A DNA stretch of 43,702 nt from Clostridia bacterium (GTDB lineage: Bacteria; Bacillota; Clostridia; Oscillospirales; CAG-272). How positions within the stretch are numbered: position 1 is the first letter of the stretch; every line of letters starts with the position of its first letter. A program made the position numbers and the translations under genes. The notes beneath the pieces were generated by a model. It worked only from the letters and a program-made list of their open reading frames with translations. It was not told where the DNA came from and searched no databases. The stretch is taken from positions 1 through 43,702 of the forward strand of contig JAFTMJ010000024.1 in NCBI GenBank assembly GCA_017452475.1, in the 5' to 3' direction. Of the stretch, positions 28,993 through 36,033 are shown piece by piece.

Positions 28993-28995
28993 TTT

Positions 28996-29071
28996 TGGTG
29001 CTCTTGCGGAGATTCGAACTCCGGACACCTTGATTAAAAGTCAAGTGCTCTACCATCTGAGCTACAAGGGC
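28996..29071 (-). tRNA. tRNA-Lys (UUU)
   Basis: A 76-nt tRNA with encoded CCA. The anticodon stem-loop CTTGA-CTTTTAA-TCAAG gives UUU, the D-arm is AGCTCAGATGGTAGAGC, and the T-arm GGAGTTCGAATCTCC. The acceptor strands GCCCTTG and CAAGAGC pair at all positions except 3-70, which is a C-A mismatch. Promoter and terminator flank it. Confidence 0.96.
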
Positions 29072-29090
29072 ATAGTTTTTGTGCCTATAT

Positions 29091-29119
29091 ATATTAGCAC
29101 ACAAAGTGTGGTTTGTCAA
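29091..29119 (-). promoter_or_regulatory. Promoter of tRNA-Lys
   Basis: Minus-strand TTGACA (29114-29119), 17-base spacer, TAATAT (29091-29096) with TGC before it, about 20 bases from the tRNA. Confidence 0.85.
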
Positions 29120-29164
29120 TAGTGTTTTTTTATTTTTTCACAAAATAAATTCAAGTCCCAATTG

Positions 29165-29193
29165 TTGACAGGTAGCTATAAAAGTGATATACT
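29165..29193 (+). promoter_or_regulatory. Promoter of the alpha/beta hydrolase gene
   Basis: TTGACA (29165-29170), 17-base spacer, TATACT (29188-29193) with TGA before it. Confidence 0.8.
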
Positions 29194-29238
29194 TAACTTA
29201 AAGCTTTGCTTTACAAATCCATTAAGAGGTAACAAAAA

Positions 29239-30012
29239 ATGAACGAAAAAATTATGCTTTGGGACAACCCGCCCTACATTGATTACACTGACAATCAATT
29301 CCGCCCTTCAATTACGGAATATAGAGTAAATGATAAGAAAACAACAGTTATTGTCTGTCCCGGCGGTGGCTACGGGTGCAAGGCGGACCACGAAAAAGCC
29401 CCCGTTGCAGAAATGTTCAACAAGCACGGTATAAACGCATTTACTCTTGATTATAATGTTGCCCCCTGCCACAAGCTTGCACCACTTAGCGATGTGCAGC
29501 GTGCCATACGAGTTGCGCGCAGTATGGGGTACGAGAAAATTGCGGTTTGCGGCTTTTCTGCAGGCGGACATTTAACCTGCACAAGCGCCACTTTGTATAA
29601 TTATGAAGCTTATGAAAAAACTGATAGCATTGATAATTTGAGCGCCCGCCCCGATGCCTTTATTCCCTGCTATCCGGTTGTTACAATGGACAAGTCCTTT
29701 ACGCACTTGGGCTCAAGGCAGAATCTGCTTTCAAGCGAATGGGAAAACGAGGAGCTTGCCGAGCTTTTCTCAAACGAAAAGCACATTGACAAAAATACTC
29801 CCCCTTGCTTCATCTGGCATACTGCTAACGATGAGGCGGTGCCTGTTAAGAACTCTTTAGAGCTTGCAAGGGCTCTTAGTGAAAACGGAGTTTACTTTGA
29901 AATGCACATTTTTCCAAACGGCTGCCACGGCTTAGGTCTTGCTTATGACAGGAAGGATATTGGCACATGGTCTGAGAGTGCCTGCACATTTTTAAGCCTT
30001 TTGGGATTTTAA
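29239..30012 (+). CDS. Alpha/beta hydrolase (BD-FAE/acetyl-xylan esterase-like)
   Basis: A 257-residue cytoplasmic serine hydrolase. Oxyanion-hole region PGGGY (41-45), nucleophile S107 in GFSAGG, acid D198 in HTANDEAVP and base H230 in NGCHGLG form the usual triad. It resembles the small esterases that deacetylate sugars or cleave feruloyl/acyl esters on plant polysaccharide fragments. The true substrate is unknown. No signal peptide is visible, so it would act on imported oligosaccharides, perhaps together with the GH3 enzyme; this is inference. AAGAGGT is the ribosome binding site. No clear terminator separates it from the Na/Pi gene, which has its own promoter. Confidence 0.9.
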   Translation: MNEKIMLWDNPPYIDYTDNQFRPSITEYRVNDKKTTVIVCPGGGYGCKADHEKAPVAEMFNKHGINAFTLDYNVAPCHKLAPLSDVQRAIRVARSMGYEKIAVCGFSAGGHLTCTSATLYNYEAYEKTDSIDNLSARPDAFIPCYPVVTMDKSFTHLGSRQNLLSSEWENEELAELFSNEKHIDKNTPPCFIWHTANDEAVPVKNSLELARALSENGVYFEMHIFPNGCHGLGLAYDRKDIGTWSESACTFLSLLGF

Positions 30013-30049
30013 TTCTTTAGTTAGCCCGCAATCAATTGTTAAAATTTTC

Positions 30050-30078
30050 TTGATTTTTGTCGTATTTTATGTTAGTAT
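30050..30078 (+). promoter_or_regulatory. Promoter of the Na/Pi cotransporter gene
   Basis: TTGATT (30050-30055), 17-base spacer, TAGTAT (30073-30078) with TGT before it. The fit is weaker than at its neighbours. Confidence 0.55.
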
Positions 30079-30121
30079 TAATAGGATGAAAAACATTTAA
30101 TCAGAAAGGTACAACGCTAAT

Positions 30122-31924
30122 ATGAATGTTATTGTCGTTTCGTTAGTTATGCTTTTAGGCGGTCTTGCCTTTTTCCTGTACGGTATGAACATTATGTCAA
30201 CCGGCCTTGAAAGAATGGCGGGCGGCAAGCTGGAAACAATACTGAAAAAAGCCTCCTCCAACAAAGTAAAGGGTATGGCGCTTGGTGCAGGTGTTACTGC
30301 GGTTATCCAGTCCTCCTCCGCAACAACCGTTATGATTGTCGGTCTTGTCGGCTCGGGAATTATGGCGTTGCCACAAACACTTGGTATGCTTATGGGTACT
30401 AACATCGGTACCACCATTACTCCTTGGATTACTGCGCTCCCCGCTTTGGGTGGCGACTCCGGCGATTTGGCTTGGCTCGGATATTTAAAGCCATCCTTCT
30501 TTACACCTATTATTGCCGTTATCGGTATTATCCTAATTATGTTCTTAAACAAAAAGAACAAGAAAAACAAGGATATCGGCGCTATTTGCTTAGGCTTTGC
30601 TATTTTGATGCAGGGTATGGAGCTTATGTCCGACTCCGTTTCAGGATTAACTGAGGGCAACAGTGTATTCACCAGCGTTATCGCTTGGCTTGACAGTAAG
30701 TACATCGGCATTTTCTTAGGACTTTTAATTGCCACCCTGTTTACAACAATTATCCAATCCTCCTCCGCCTCTGTGGGCGTGCTTCAGGCTTTGGTTATGA
30801 GTGGCGCATTTGAAATGTCCTTTAACGTTGCTATCCCTCTTATTCTCGGCTTTAATATCGGTACCTGTGTAACCGCTGTTATTTCAAGCTTGGCGGCTAA
30901 CAGAAACGCAAAGCGCGTTGCAGTTATCCACTTGGCTATTAAGATTATTGCGGTTATGATCTGCTTTATACCGTTTGCTATTTGCTCAGCGGTTGGCGCA
31001 GGCTTCCTTGATATAACGGTTAATGTTTGGTCAATTGCCATTTTCCACACACTTTTCAATGTTGTTACCACTGCAATTTTGCTCCCATTCTCAAAGCTTA
31101 TCGAAAAGCTTGCGTTTGTTTTGGTAAAGGAAAAGGAGAGCAAGGTGGAGGTTGCATTTATCGACCCTATTCTTATTCATCAATCTCCATCCGTTGCTGT
31201 TAACGAATGCGCTAACCTTACGGTTGAGATGTGTAAGCTTTCTATTGATACCCTTGATTTAGCTATCAAAAATCTATACAGCTACAACGCCGCAACGGCG
31301 CAAACTATCATTGATAACGAAAGCATCATTGATAAATATGAGGACAGGCTTGGCACTTACCTTGTTCAGCTTTCCTCCTACTCCCTGTCACAGCAAGACA
31401 GCATCAAGATTTCAAAGATGCTGCACACAATTGGCGATTTTGAACGCTTGAGTGACCACGCAATTAACATCCTTAAGGTTTCCGACGAGCTTAACACAAA
31501 GAAAATTGTATTTTCCAAGGAGGCTACCGCTGAAATTGAGGTTATTACAAGGGCTATCGGTGAAATCATCAGCATAACCTCAAACGCGTTTATTGACAAC
31601 AGCCTTGATATCGCTATCCAGGTTGAACCGCTTGAGCAGGTTATTGACGGACTTATATCAGGAACAAAGAACAACCACATTACAAGACTTCAGGCAGGCG
31701 CTTGCACAATCGAGCTTGGTTTTGTTCTTTCCGATCTTCTCAACAACTACTCAAGAGTTTCTGACCACTGCTCTAACATTGCAGTTGCAATCATTGAAAC
31801 ATCACACAGCAGCTTTGGCACACACGAATATCTTAACGCCCTTAAATCAAGCGATGACGTTGCCTTTCAAAGCGCATTTAACAGCTTCAAGGAAAAGTAC
31901 CATTTGCCAACTGCTACGCACTAA
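30122..31924 (+). CDS. Na/Pi cotransporter family protein
   Basis: A 600-residue membrane transporter predicted to import phosphate with sodium. Two inverted membrane repeats carry the signature VIQSSSATTVMIVG (QSSSAT at 63-68) and IIQSSSASVGVLQ (QSSSAS at 212-217). The C-terminal ~230 residues form a cytoplasmic PhoU-like helical domain, typical of the NptA/YjbB type. AGAAAGG lies 10-15 bases upstream of the ATG. It is a single-gene unit, ending at the bidirectional hairpin at 31935-31960 that also ends the convergent metallo-beta-lactamase-fold gene. Confidence 0.95.
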   Translation: MNVIVVSLVMLLGGLAFFLYGMNIMSTGLERMAGGKLETILKKASSNKVKGMALGAGVTAVIQSSSATTVMIVGLVGSGIMALPQTLGMLMGTNIGTTITPWITALPALGGDSGDLAWLGYLKPSFFTPIIAVIGIILIMFLNKKNKKNKDIGAICLGFAILMQGMELMSDSVSGLTEGNSVFTSVIAWLDSKYIGIFLGLLIATLFTTIIQSSSASVGVLQALVMSGAFEMSFNVAIPLILGFNIGTCVTAVISSLAANRNAKRVAVIHLAIKIIAVMICFIPFAICSAVGAGFLDITVNVWSIAIFHTLFNVVTTAILLPFSKLIEKLAFVLVKEKESKVEVAFIDPILIHQSPSVAVNECANLTVEMCKLSIDTLDLAIKNLYSYNAATAQTIIDNESIIDKYEDRLGTYLVQLSSYSLSQQDSIKISKMLHTIGDFERLSDHAINILKVSDELNTKKIVFSKEATAEIEVITRAIGEIISITSNAFIDNSLDIAIQVEPLEQVIDGLISGTKNNHITRLQAGACTIELGFVLSDLLNNYSRVSDHCSNIAVAIIETSHSSFGTHEYLNALKSSDDVAFQSAFNSFKEKYHLPTATH

Positions 31925-31934
31925 TACAAAACAA

Positions 31935-31965
31935 AAAATCTGCCGAGCTCGGCAGATTTTTTTGT
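31935..31965. terminator. Bidirectional terminator
   Basis: A 12-base stem AAAATCTGCCGA / TCGGCAGATTTT between convergent genes with T runs on both strands. Confidence 0.85.
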
Positions 31966-31966
31966 T

Positions 31967-32878
31967 TTATTTTTCGGTCTTAAAAGTAAGCTTATCGTTT
32001 GTAATGGACAGAACTATAGTACCTTGGGTGTCGGTTCGGTAAAGCTCCATATCCTTAACCCTTTCCAAAACCTCCTTGTGTGGGTGGCCATACTCGTTGC
32101 CAACGCCACAGCTAACCAAAACGTATGTTGGAGTCGCCAAATCAAGGAGCGCCTGTGATGAGGATGTGCGTGAGCCGTGGTGACCGAGCTTGAATACATC
32201 ACAGTCAAGATCAAGGGAGGAATATCTTTCAACAATGTCAGCCTCCGCCTCCTTCTCCGCGTCCCCCGAAAGAAGCACGCGCCTGTTGCCGTAGCGTGCC
32301 ATCATGGTTACACTAAAGTCATTGGAGTCATCATAATCATCTCTTAAGGGAGCCAAAAAAGACATTTCAAGCTCTCCCAAATTGATTTTATCTCCTACCA
32401 TATCGTTGGCATTAAGTATTTCAATTTCGTTGGCTTTCTTTTGCTCCTGCGCCTTATTTATAAACTTTTCATAGGTTGTGCCTGTCTTTGGCTGATTTGG
32501 CATTATAAGCATTTCCACATCGTAGGTGTCAAGAATTGTAACACCGTTGCCATAATGGTCTGTGTCAAAATGGGTAATGATAAAATACTCAATTTGCTCA
32601 ACACCGCAGTCATCAAGGTAAGTTAGCAGCTCATCCTTGGCACTTGCCTTACCCGTATCAATTAATATATTCTCCTCGTCCACCTTAATAAGCGTTGCAT
32701 CCCCTTGACCCACATCAATAAAGTGGAACTCAACCGTGCCCTCGGGCACCTCGTAGGTTGGCGTTAGCATCGGCTTGATTACAAACCAAAATATTGCCAA
32801 AGCAACTAAACAAATTACGCCTAAAATTATTTTTATTGTCCATTGCTTTTCCTTTTTTGTCATCTTCTTTTCTGCCAT
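31967..32878 (-). CDS. Membrane-anchored ComEC/Rec2-like metallo-beta-lactamase-fold protein
   Basis: A 303-residue protein with one N-terminal membrane helix (about 16-36) followed by an extracytoplasmic hydrolase domain. Motifs: FIDVGQGDATLI (53-64), THFDTDH (102-108, metal ligands), LLSGDAEKEAE and LGHHGSRTSSS. These are the hallmarks of the C-terminal nuclease-like domain of the DNA-uptake protein ComEC, which also occurs free-standing as here. The ComEC channel and competence domains are absent. A secreted nuclease or phosphodiesterase activity is possible but unproven. GGAG precedes the start codon. Confidence 0.9.
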   Translation of the reverse strand: MAEKKMTKKEKQWTIKIILGVICLVALAIFWFVIKPMLTPTYEVPEGTVEFHFIDVGQGDATLIKVDEENILIDTGKASAKDELLTYLDDCGVEQIEYFIITHFDTDHYGNGVTILDTYDVEMLIMPNQPKTGTTYEKFINKAQEQKKANEIEILNANDMVGDKINLGELEMSFLAPLRDDYDDSNDFSVTMMARYGNRRVLLSGDAEKEAEADIVERYSSLDLDCDVFKLGHHGSRTSSSQALLDLATPTYVLVSCGVGNEYGHPHKEVLERVKDMELYRTDTQGTIVLSITNDKLTFKTEK

Positions 32879-32907
32879 AGTAAATTCTCCTTACATTTTC
32901 TAAATAT

Positions 32908-32936
32908 ATTTTACCATATAGGCATTTAAAAATCAA
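32908..32936 (-). promoter_or_regulatory. Promoter of the metallo-beta-lactamase-fold gene
   Basis: Minus-strand TTGATT (32931-32936), 17-base spacer, TAAAAT (32908-32913) with TGG before it. It starts only two bases after the queT terminator. Confidence 0.75.
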
Positions 32937-32937
32937 T

Positions 32938-32965
32938 GAAAAAAAGCGCTGAGCTCAGCGCTTTT
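32938..32965 (-). terminator. Terminator of queT, overlapping its stop codon
   Basis: Stem AAAAAGCGCTGA / TCAGCGCTTTTT, followed on the minus strand by a T run. The queT stop codon (32955-32957) lies inside the hairpin. Confidence 0.8.
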
Positions 32966-33455
32966 TTTGTTGAAATATTTCCTTATGCTTATCAAGCGCC
33001 AAAAGAAGCACCATACCCAAAGCATAAGCGGAAAGCACCTCACCTGCAAAAACCCCTGCCGTAATTGTTAGGTACACACCAAGGGAGCGAACCTCAGTAT
33101 AGCAGAAAAGTATCACAAGTGGAACAACCACAGTATTCGCCAAGACTGTTGGCAAGGGCACCAGCCACTTGTTTTTGGCTTTTCCTGCCACAAACGCGCC
33201 CACAAGGGTGGCAAGGGAGCCAAACACGGTGTCGAAAATAACCGAGCCCATTGTAAGGTTGGAAATAATGCAACCAACAAAAAGCCCCGGCACCGCAGCA
33301 GGCATAAAAAACGGCAAAACACAAAGCGCCTCGCCAAGCCTGAGCTGTACTGCCCCGCTGGCTAAGCCCACAAAATTGGAAAGCCATGTAAGAACAAAGT
33401 ACATAGCTGCCACAAGTGCGGCTTGCGTTAAATATAACGCCTTAGAATTTTTCAT
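32955..33455 (-). CDS. queT: QueT family ECF transporter substrate-binding subunit
   Basis: A 166-residue integral membrane protein with five or six hydrophobic helices. It would act as the S component that captures a queuosine precursor (preQ0/preQ1 or queuine) and associates with shared EcfA/EcfT energy modules located elsewhere. The segment GAVQLRLGEALCVLPFFMPAAVPGLFVG is a QueT family hallmark. A candidate preQ1-I riboswitch lies upstream and covers the AAGGAG ribosome binding site, which supports the substrate assignment. No other queuosine gene is in the window. The stop codon is embedded in the terminator hairpin. Confidence 0.93.
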   Translation of the reverse strand: MKNSKALYLTQAALVAAMYFVLTWLSNFVGLASGAVQLRLGEALCVLPFFMPAAVPGLFVGCIISNLTMGSVIFDTVFGSLATLVGAFVAGKAKNKWLVPLPTVLANTVVVPLVILFCYTEVRSLGVYLTITAGVFAGEVLSAYALGMVLLLALDKHKEIFQQKKR

Positions 33456-33465
33456 TTTTCTTTCT

Positions 33466-33505
33466 CCTTAGTTTTTATTTAAGTGAGGATGGTTTCGAAC
33501 TCACT
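33466..33505 (-). promoter_or_regulatory. Candidate preQ1-I riboswitch
   Basis: On the minus strand P1 is AGTGAG / CTCACT, with a loop TTCGAAACCATC and an A-rich tail TTAAATAAAAACTAAGG. This is the compact H-type pseudoknot layout of class I preQ1 riboswitches. The tail runs into the Shine-Dalgarno site AAGGAG, so translation control is likely. It lies between a promoter and queT, the gene type this riboswitch usually controls. Confidence 0.75.
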
Positions 33506-33521
33506 GTCATATGACGGTAAC

Positions 33522-33550
33522 ATTATAGCCTTTTTTTACTCAAAAGTCAA
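33522..33550 (-). promoter_or_regulatory. Promoter of queT
   Basis: Minus-strand TTGACT (33545-33550), 17-base spacer, TATAAT (33522-33527). No TGn extension. Confidence 0.8.
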
Positions 33551-33607
33551 TAACAGTATTAAGTTTTTTTGCATACAATGTAATTAGCAATTACACGGAG
33601 GTGACAT

Positions 33608-34027
33608 ATGAACAACGAAAGCGTGGGATTTTTGCAAATAGTCGCAAAAACGGCAAACGGTGCCTTGCCTGTTGAAAATGCGCAGGTCAACATTTACGAG
33701 TATTTTCCCAACAGTGAAAGCAAGGACGGGGAGCTGATTTATTCACTGCTCACAGGCAGTGACGGCAGGACAGAAAAGGTGGCTTTAGGCGCAAAAAGCA
33801 AGGAGCTGTCAACAAGCCCGGGAAACGAATTCCCCTTCTCTGTTTACAATTTGGCGGTAGCAAAGAACGGATACTACACAAACAGATATATAAATGTGCC
33901 CATTTTTCAAGGGATTAGCGCCATACAGCCCGTGGAGCTTATACCTCTTATGGAATTCAGCGATGAAAATGATGATTTACCAAACGCATCGCGGCGATTT
34001 GTTGAAACACCAAATACTGATTTGTAA
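33608..34027 (+). CDS. Carboxypeptidase-regulatory-like (Cna_B-like) protein of the cortex-lytic operon
   Basis: A 139-residue protein with no signal peptide, consisting of one beta-sandwich domain (VGFLQIVAKTANGALPVENAQVNIYEYF at the start, then NLAVAKNGYYTNRYINVPIFQG). It looks like the N-terminal beta domain seen in SleC-like spore cortex-lytic proteins, here as a separate gene. Its function is presumably to assist or regulate the product of the next gene, but that is inference. GGAGGTG lies 6 bases before the ATG; the next gene starts 9 bases after its stop. The operon is 33608-35977, probably forespore-expressed. Confidence 0.65.
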   Translation: MNNESVGFLQIVAKTANGALPVENAQVNIYEYFPNSESKDGELIYSLLTGSDGRTEKVALGAKSKELSTSPGNEFPFSVYNLAVAKNGYYTNRYINVPIFQGISAIQPVELIPLMEFSDENDDLPNASRRFVETPNTDL

Positions 34028-34036
34028 GGAGCTATT

Positions 34037-35434
34037 ATGCCAAACACAACACCCGTTATACCCGAATACATAACCGTGCATTTGGGCGCCCCCGACTCGG
34101 ACGCGCCAAATGTGACTGTCCCATATGCGGACTATTTAAAAAATGTGGCATCAAGTGAAATTTTTCCCACCTGGCCGGAAAATGCGCTGCGGGCAAACAT
34201 TTATGCCCAAAACTCCTTTGCCTTAAACAGAATATACACCGCCTACTATCGCTCCCGCGGATATGACTTTGACATTACAAGCTCCATAGGAATTGACCAA
34301 TCATTTGTAAACGGCAGGGATATTTTTGAAAATGTATCACAGCTTGTTGACGAGCTTTTTAACGATTACATTGTGATGGGGGACAGCATAGAGCCATACT
34401 TTGCCGCATACTGTGACGGCAGGGAGCTAAGGTGCGACGGCTTGGAGCAATGGGGCACTGTTGCATTAGCTGAGCAGGGGCTGACACCGTTTGAAATTTT
34501 GCAAAGATATTACGGCAACGACATAAGCATTATAAGGAATGCGCCTGTTGGGGGTGGCACCATAACCTGGGATGGACGCACCCTTGGGGTTGGGGACATT
34601 GGAAATGCGGTACAGCAAATACAAATACGGCTGAACAGAATTTCAAAGAACTTCCCCTCCATACCTAAGATATACCCTGTTGACGGCATTTTCGGTCAGG
34701 GAACGGAGGATGCGGTGTTAGAGTACCAGCGCGCCTTTGACTTGACCCCCGACGGACTTGTGGGCAAGGAAACATGGTATAGTATACAAAGGACCTTTAG
34801 CGCGGTTAAGAGATTAAACGACTTAGCCTCCGAGGGGTTGCGGGCAGATGAAATAACCTCTCTTTTCAACTCCTTCTTGGAGGAGGGGGACAGGGGAAGC
34901 GAGGTATATGAGCTACAGTATCTTTTAAATATTGCCTCGGAGTTTAACAACGAAATTCCACCTGTGACGGTGGATGGCATTTTCGGTGCAGGGACAAAAA
35001 GTGCCTTGGAGGCATTCCAGCGTTCTTACGGACTGACGGTTGACGGCAAGGTTGGGGTTGAGGACTGGGATAGGCTATACCGTGAATATGTGGGGGTTTT
35101 AGACTCCTTGCCAAGCGGATATTTTGGCGGCGTTACTCTTCCCTATCCGGGCACTGTGTTAAGAATCGGCTCCCAAGGGGAGGGCGTTACTGCACTACAG
35201 GAATATCTAAACTACATAGGCAACACCTATTCCTCCATACCTAAAATAGAGGTGGACGGCTCCTTCGGCCCTGCCACGCAAAGGGCGGTGCTTGCCTACA
35301 AGGAGATTTTCGGATTGGGCAACCAGGGCATTGTTTCCTCAAGCACTTGGGATTCCATCACCGCCACATACAGGGATTTATATGACGGCAACAGAGTGTC
35401 ATCAGGACAATTCCCCGGATATAACTTGGGTTAA
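34037..35434 (+). CDS. SleC-like protein: SpoIID-type domain plus three peptidoglycan-binding domains
   Basis: A 465-residue protein. The N-terminal region (about 1-180) matches the SpoIID/LytB domain of spore cortex-lytic proteins: VTVPYADYLKNVASSEIFPTWPENALRANIYAQNSFALNR, with Glu41 in the SSEIFPTW motif aligning with the conserved catalytic region. It continues with AYYRSRGYDFDITSS and LRCDGLEQWGTVALAEQG. Three type 1 peptidoglycan-binding repeats follow (about 185-255, 285-350 and 380-450), each with DG.FG..T..A...FQ or a variant. Such proteins degrade spore cortex during germination. No signal peptide is visible, as in forespore-made SleC. Activating Csp proteases are not in this window. 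Confidence 0.85.
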   Translation: MPNTTPVIPEYITVHLGAPDSDAPNVTVPYADYLKNVASSEIFPTWPENALRANIYAQNSFALNRIYTAYYRSRGYDFDITSSIGIDQSFVNGRDIFENVSQLVDELFNDYIVMGDSIEPYFAAYCDGRELRCDGLEQWGTVALAEQGLTPFEILQRYYGNDISIIRNAPVGGGTITWDGRTLGVGDIGNAVQQIQIRLNRISKNFPSIPKIYPVDGIFGQGTEDAVLEYQRAFDLTPDGLVGKETWYSIQRTFSAVKRLNDLASEGLRADEITSLFNSFLEEGDRGSEVYELQYLLNIASEFNNEIPPVTVDGIFGAGTKSALEAFQRSYGLTVDGKVGVEDWDRLYREYVGVLDSLPSGYFGGVTLPYPGTVLRIGSQGEGVTALQEYLNYIGNTYSSIPKIEVDGSFGPATQRAVLAYKEIFGLGNQGIVSSSTWDSITATYRDLYDGNRVSSGQFPGYNLG

Positions 35435-35449
35435 TTTTAGGAGGGGCGT

Positions 35450-35977
35450 ATGTACTATAGCATTGAGGAGCAGGAAAACGCAATTTTAGAAATTCAGAGA
35501 ATTTTAAGAGAGCTTGACAACCTCGACACAGGTCTTGCAAGGGTAAGAGTTAGCGGTGTTTACGATGATGACACCCGCCAAGCGGTAAGGGCAGTGCAAA
35601 AGAAATACAGCCTGCCCGAAACGGGAATTGTTGACCACACCACCTGGCAGATTTTGCAGGCAGTGATTAAGGCACAAAGAGAAGCTGCCGCCCTTGCCCG
35701 CGCTGTATATATTTTGCCAAGGACTGCGGAATATACACTAACCCCCGGGATACGGGATGATGTAGTATATGTAATTCAGCACTTATTAAATGTCGTTGGG
35801 CAGGAGTACGGGGTTGACTATGCTCTACCGTTTACAGGAGTGTACGATGAAGCAACGGAAAACGCGGTTAAGGATTTCCAACGCAGAAATCTTCTTGAGG
35901 CAAGCGGGAGCTTAGACCCCGCCACCTTTAACCGCTTAGCAACGGAATATGAACGAATAAATTCATACAACGAGTGA
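35450..35977 (+). CDS. Peptidoglycan-binding domain protein
   Basis: A 175-residue protein without signal peptide, made of two type 1 peptidoglycan-binding repeats (about 5-70 and 95-170). Both contain the GVYDxxTxxAVxxxQ pattern (GVYDDDTRQAVRAVQ and GVYDEATENAVKDFQ). It has no recognisable catalytic domain, so it may help anchor or orient a cortex hydrolase. GGAGGGG is the ribosome binding site, 15 bases after the preceding gene. It completes the three-gene cortex operon; clpC follows after a 56-base gap. Confidence 0.8.
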   Translation: MYYSIEEQENAILEIQRILRELDNLDTGLARVRVSGVYDDDTRQAVRAVQKKYSLPETGIVDHTTWQILQAVIKAQREAAALARAVYILPRTAEYTLTPGIRDDVVYVIQHLLNVVGQEYGVDYALPFTGVYDEATENAVKDFQRRNLLEASGSLDPATFNRLATEYERINSYNE

Positions 35978-36033
35978 AAGTTATTAGCCAAGTGTGTCTA
36001 TAATTACTAAAAACAGATTTGGAAGGTTATGAA

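Noticed and set aside
35976..36004. Promoter for clpC (TATAAT at 35999-36004)
   Set aside because: The -10 is good, but there is no acceptable -35 at 17 bases; readthrough from the cortex operon is equally possible.
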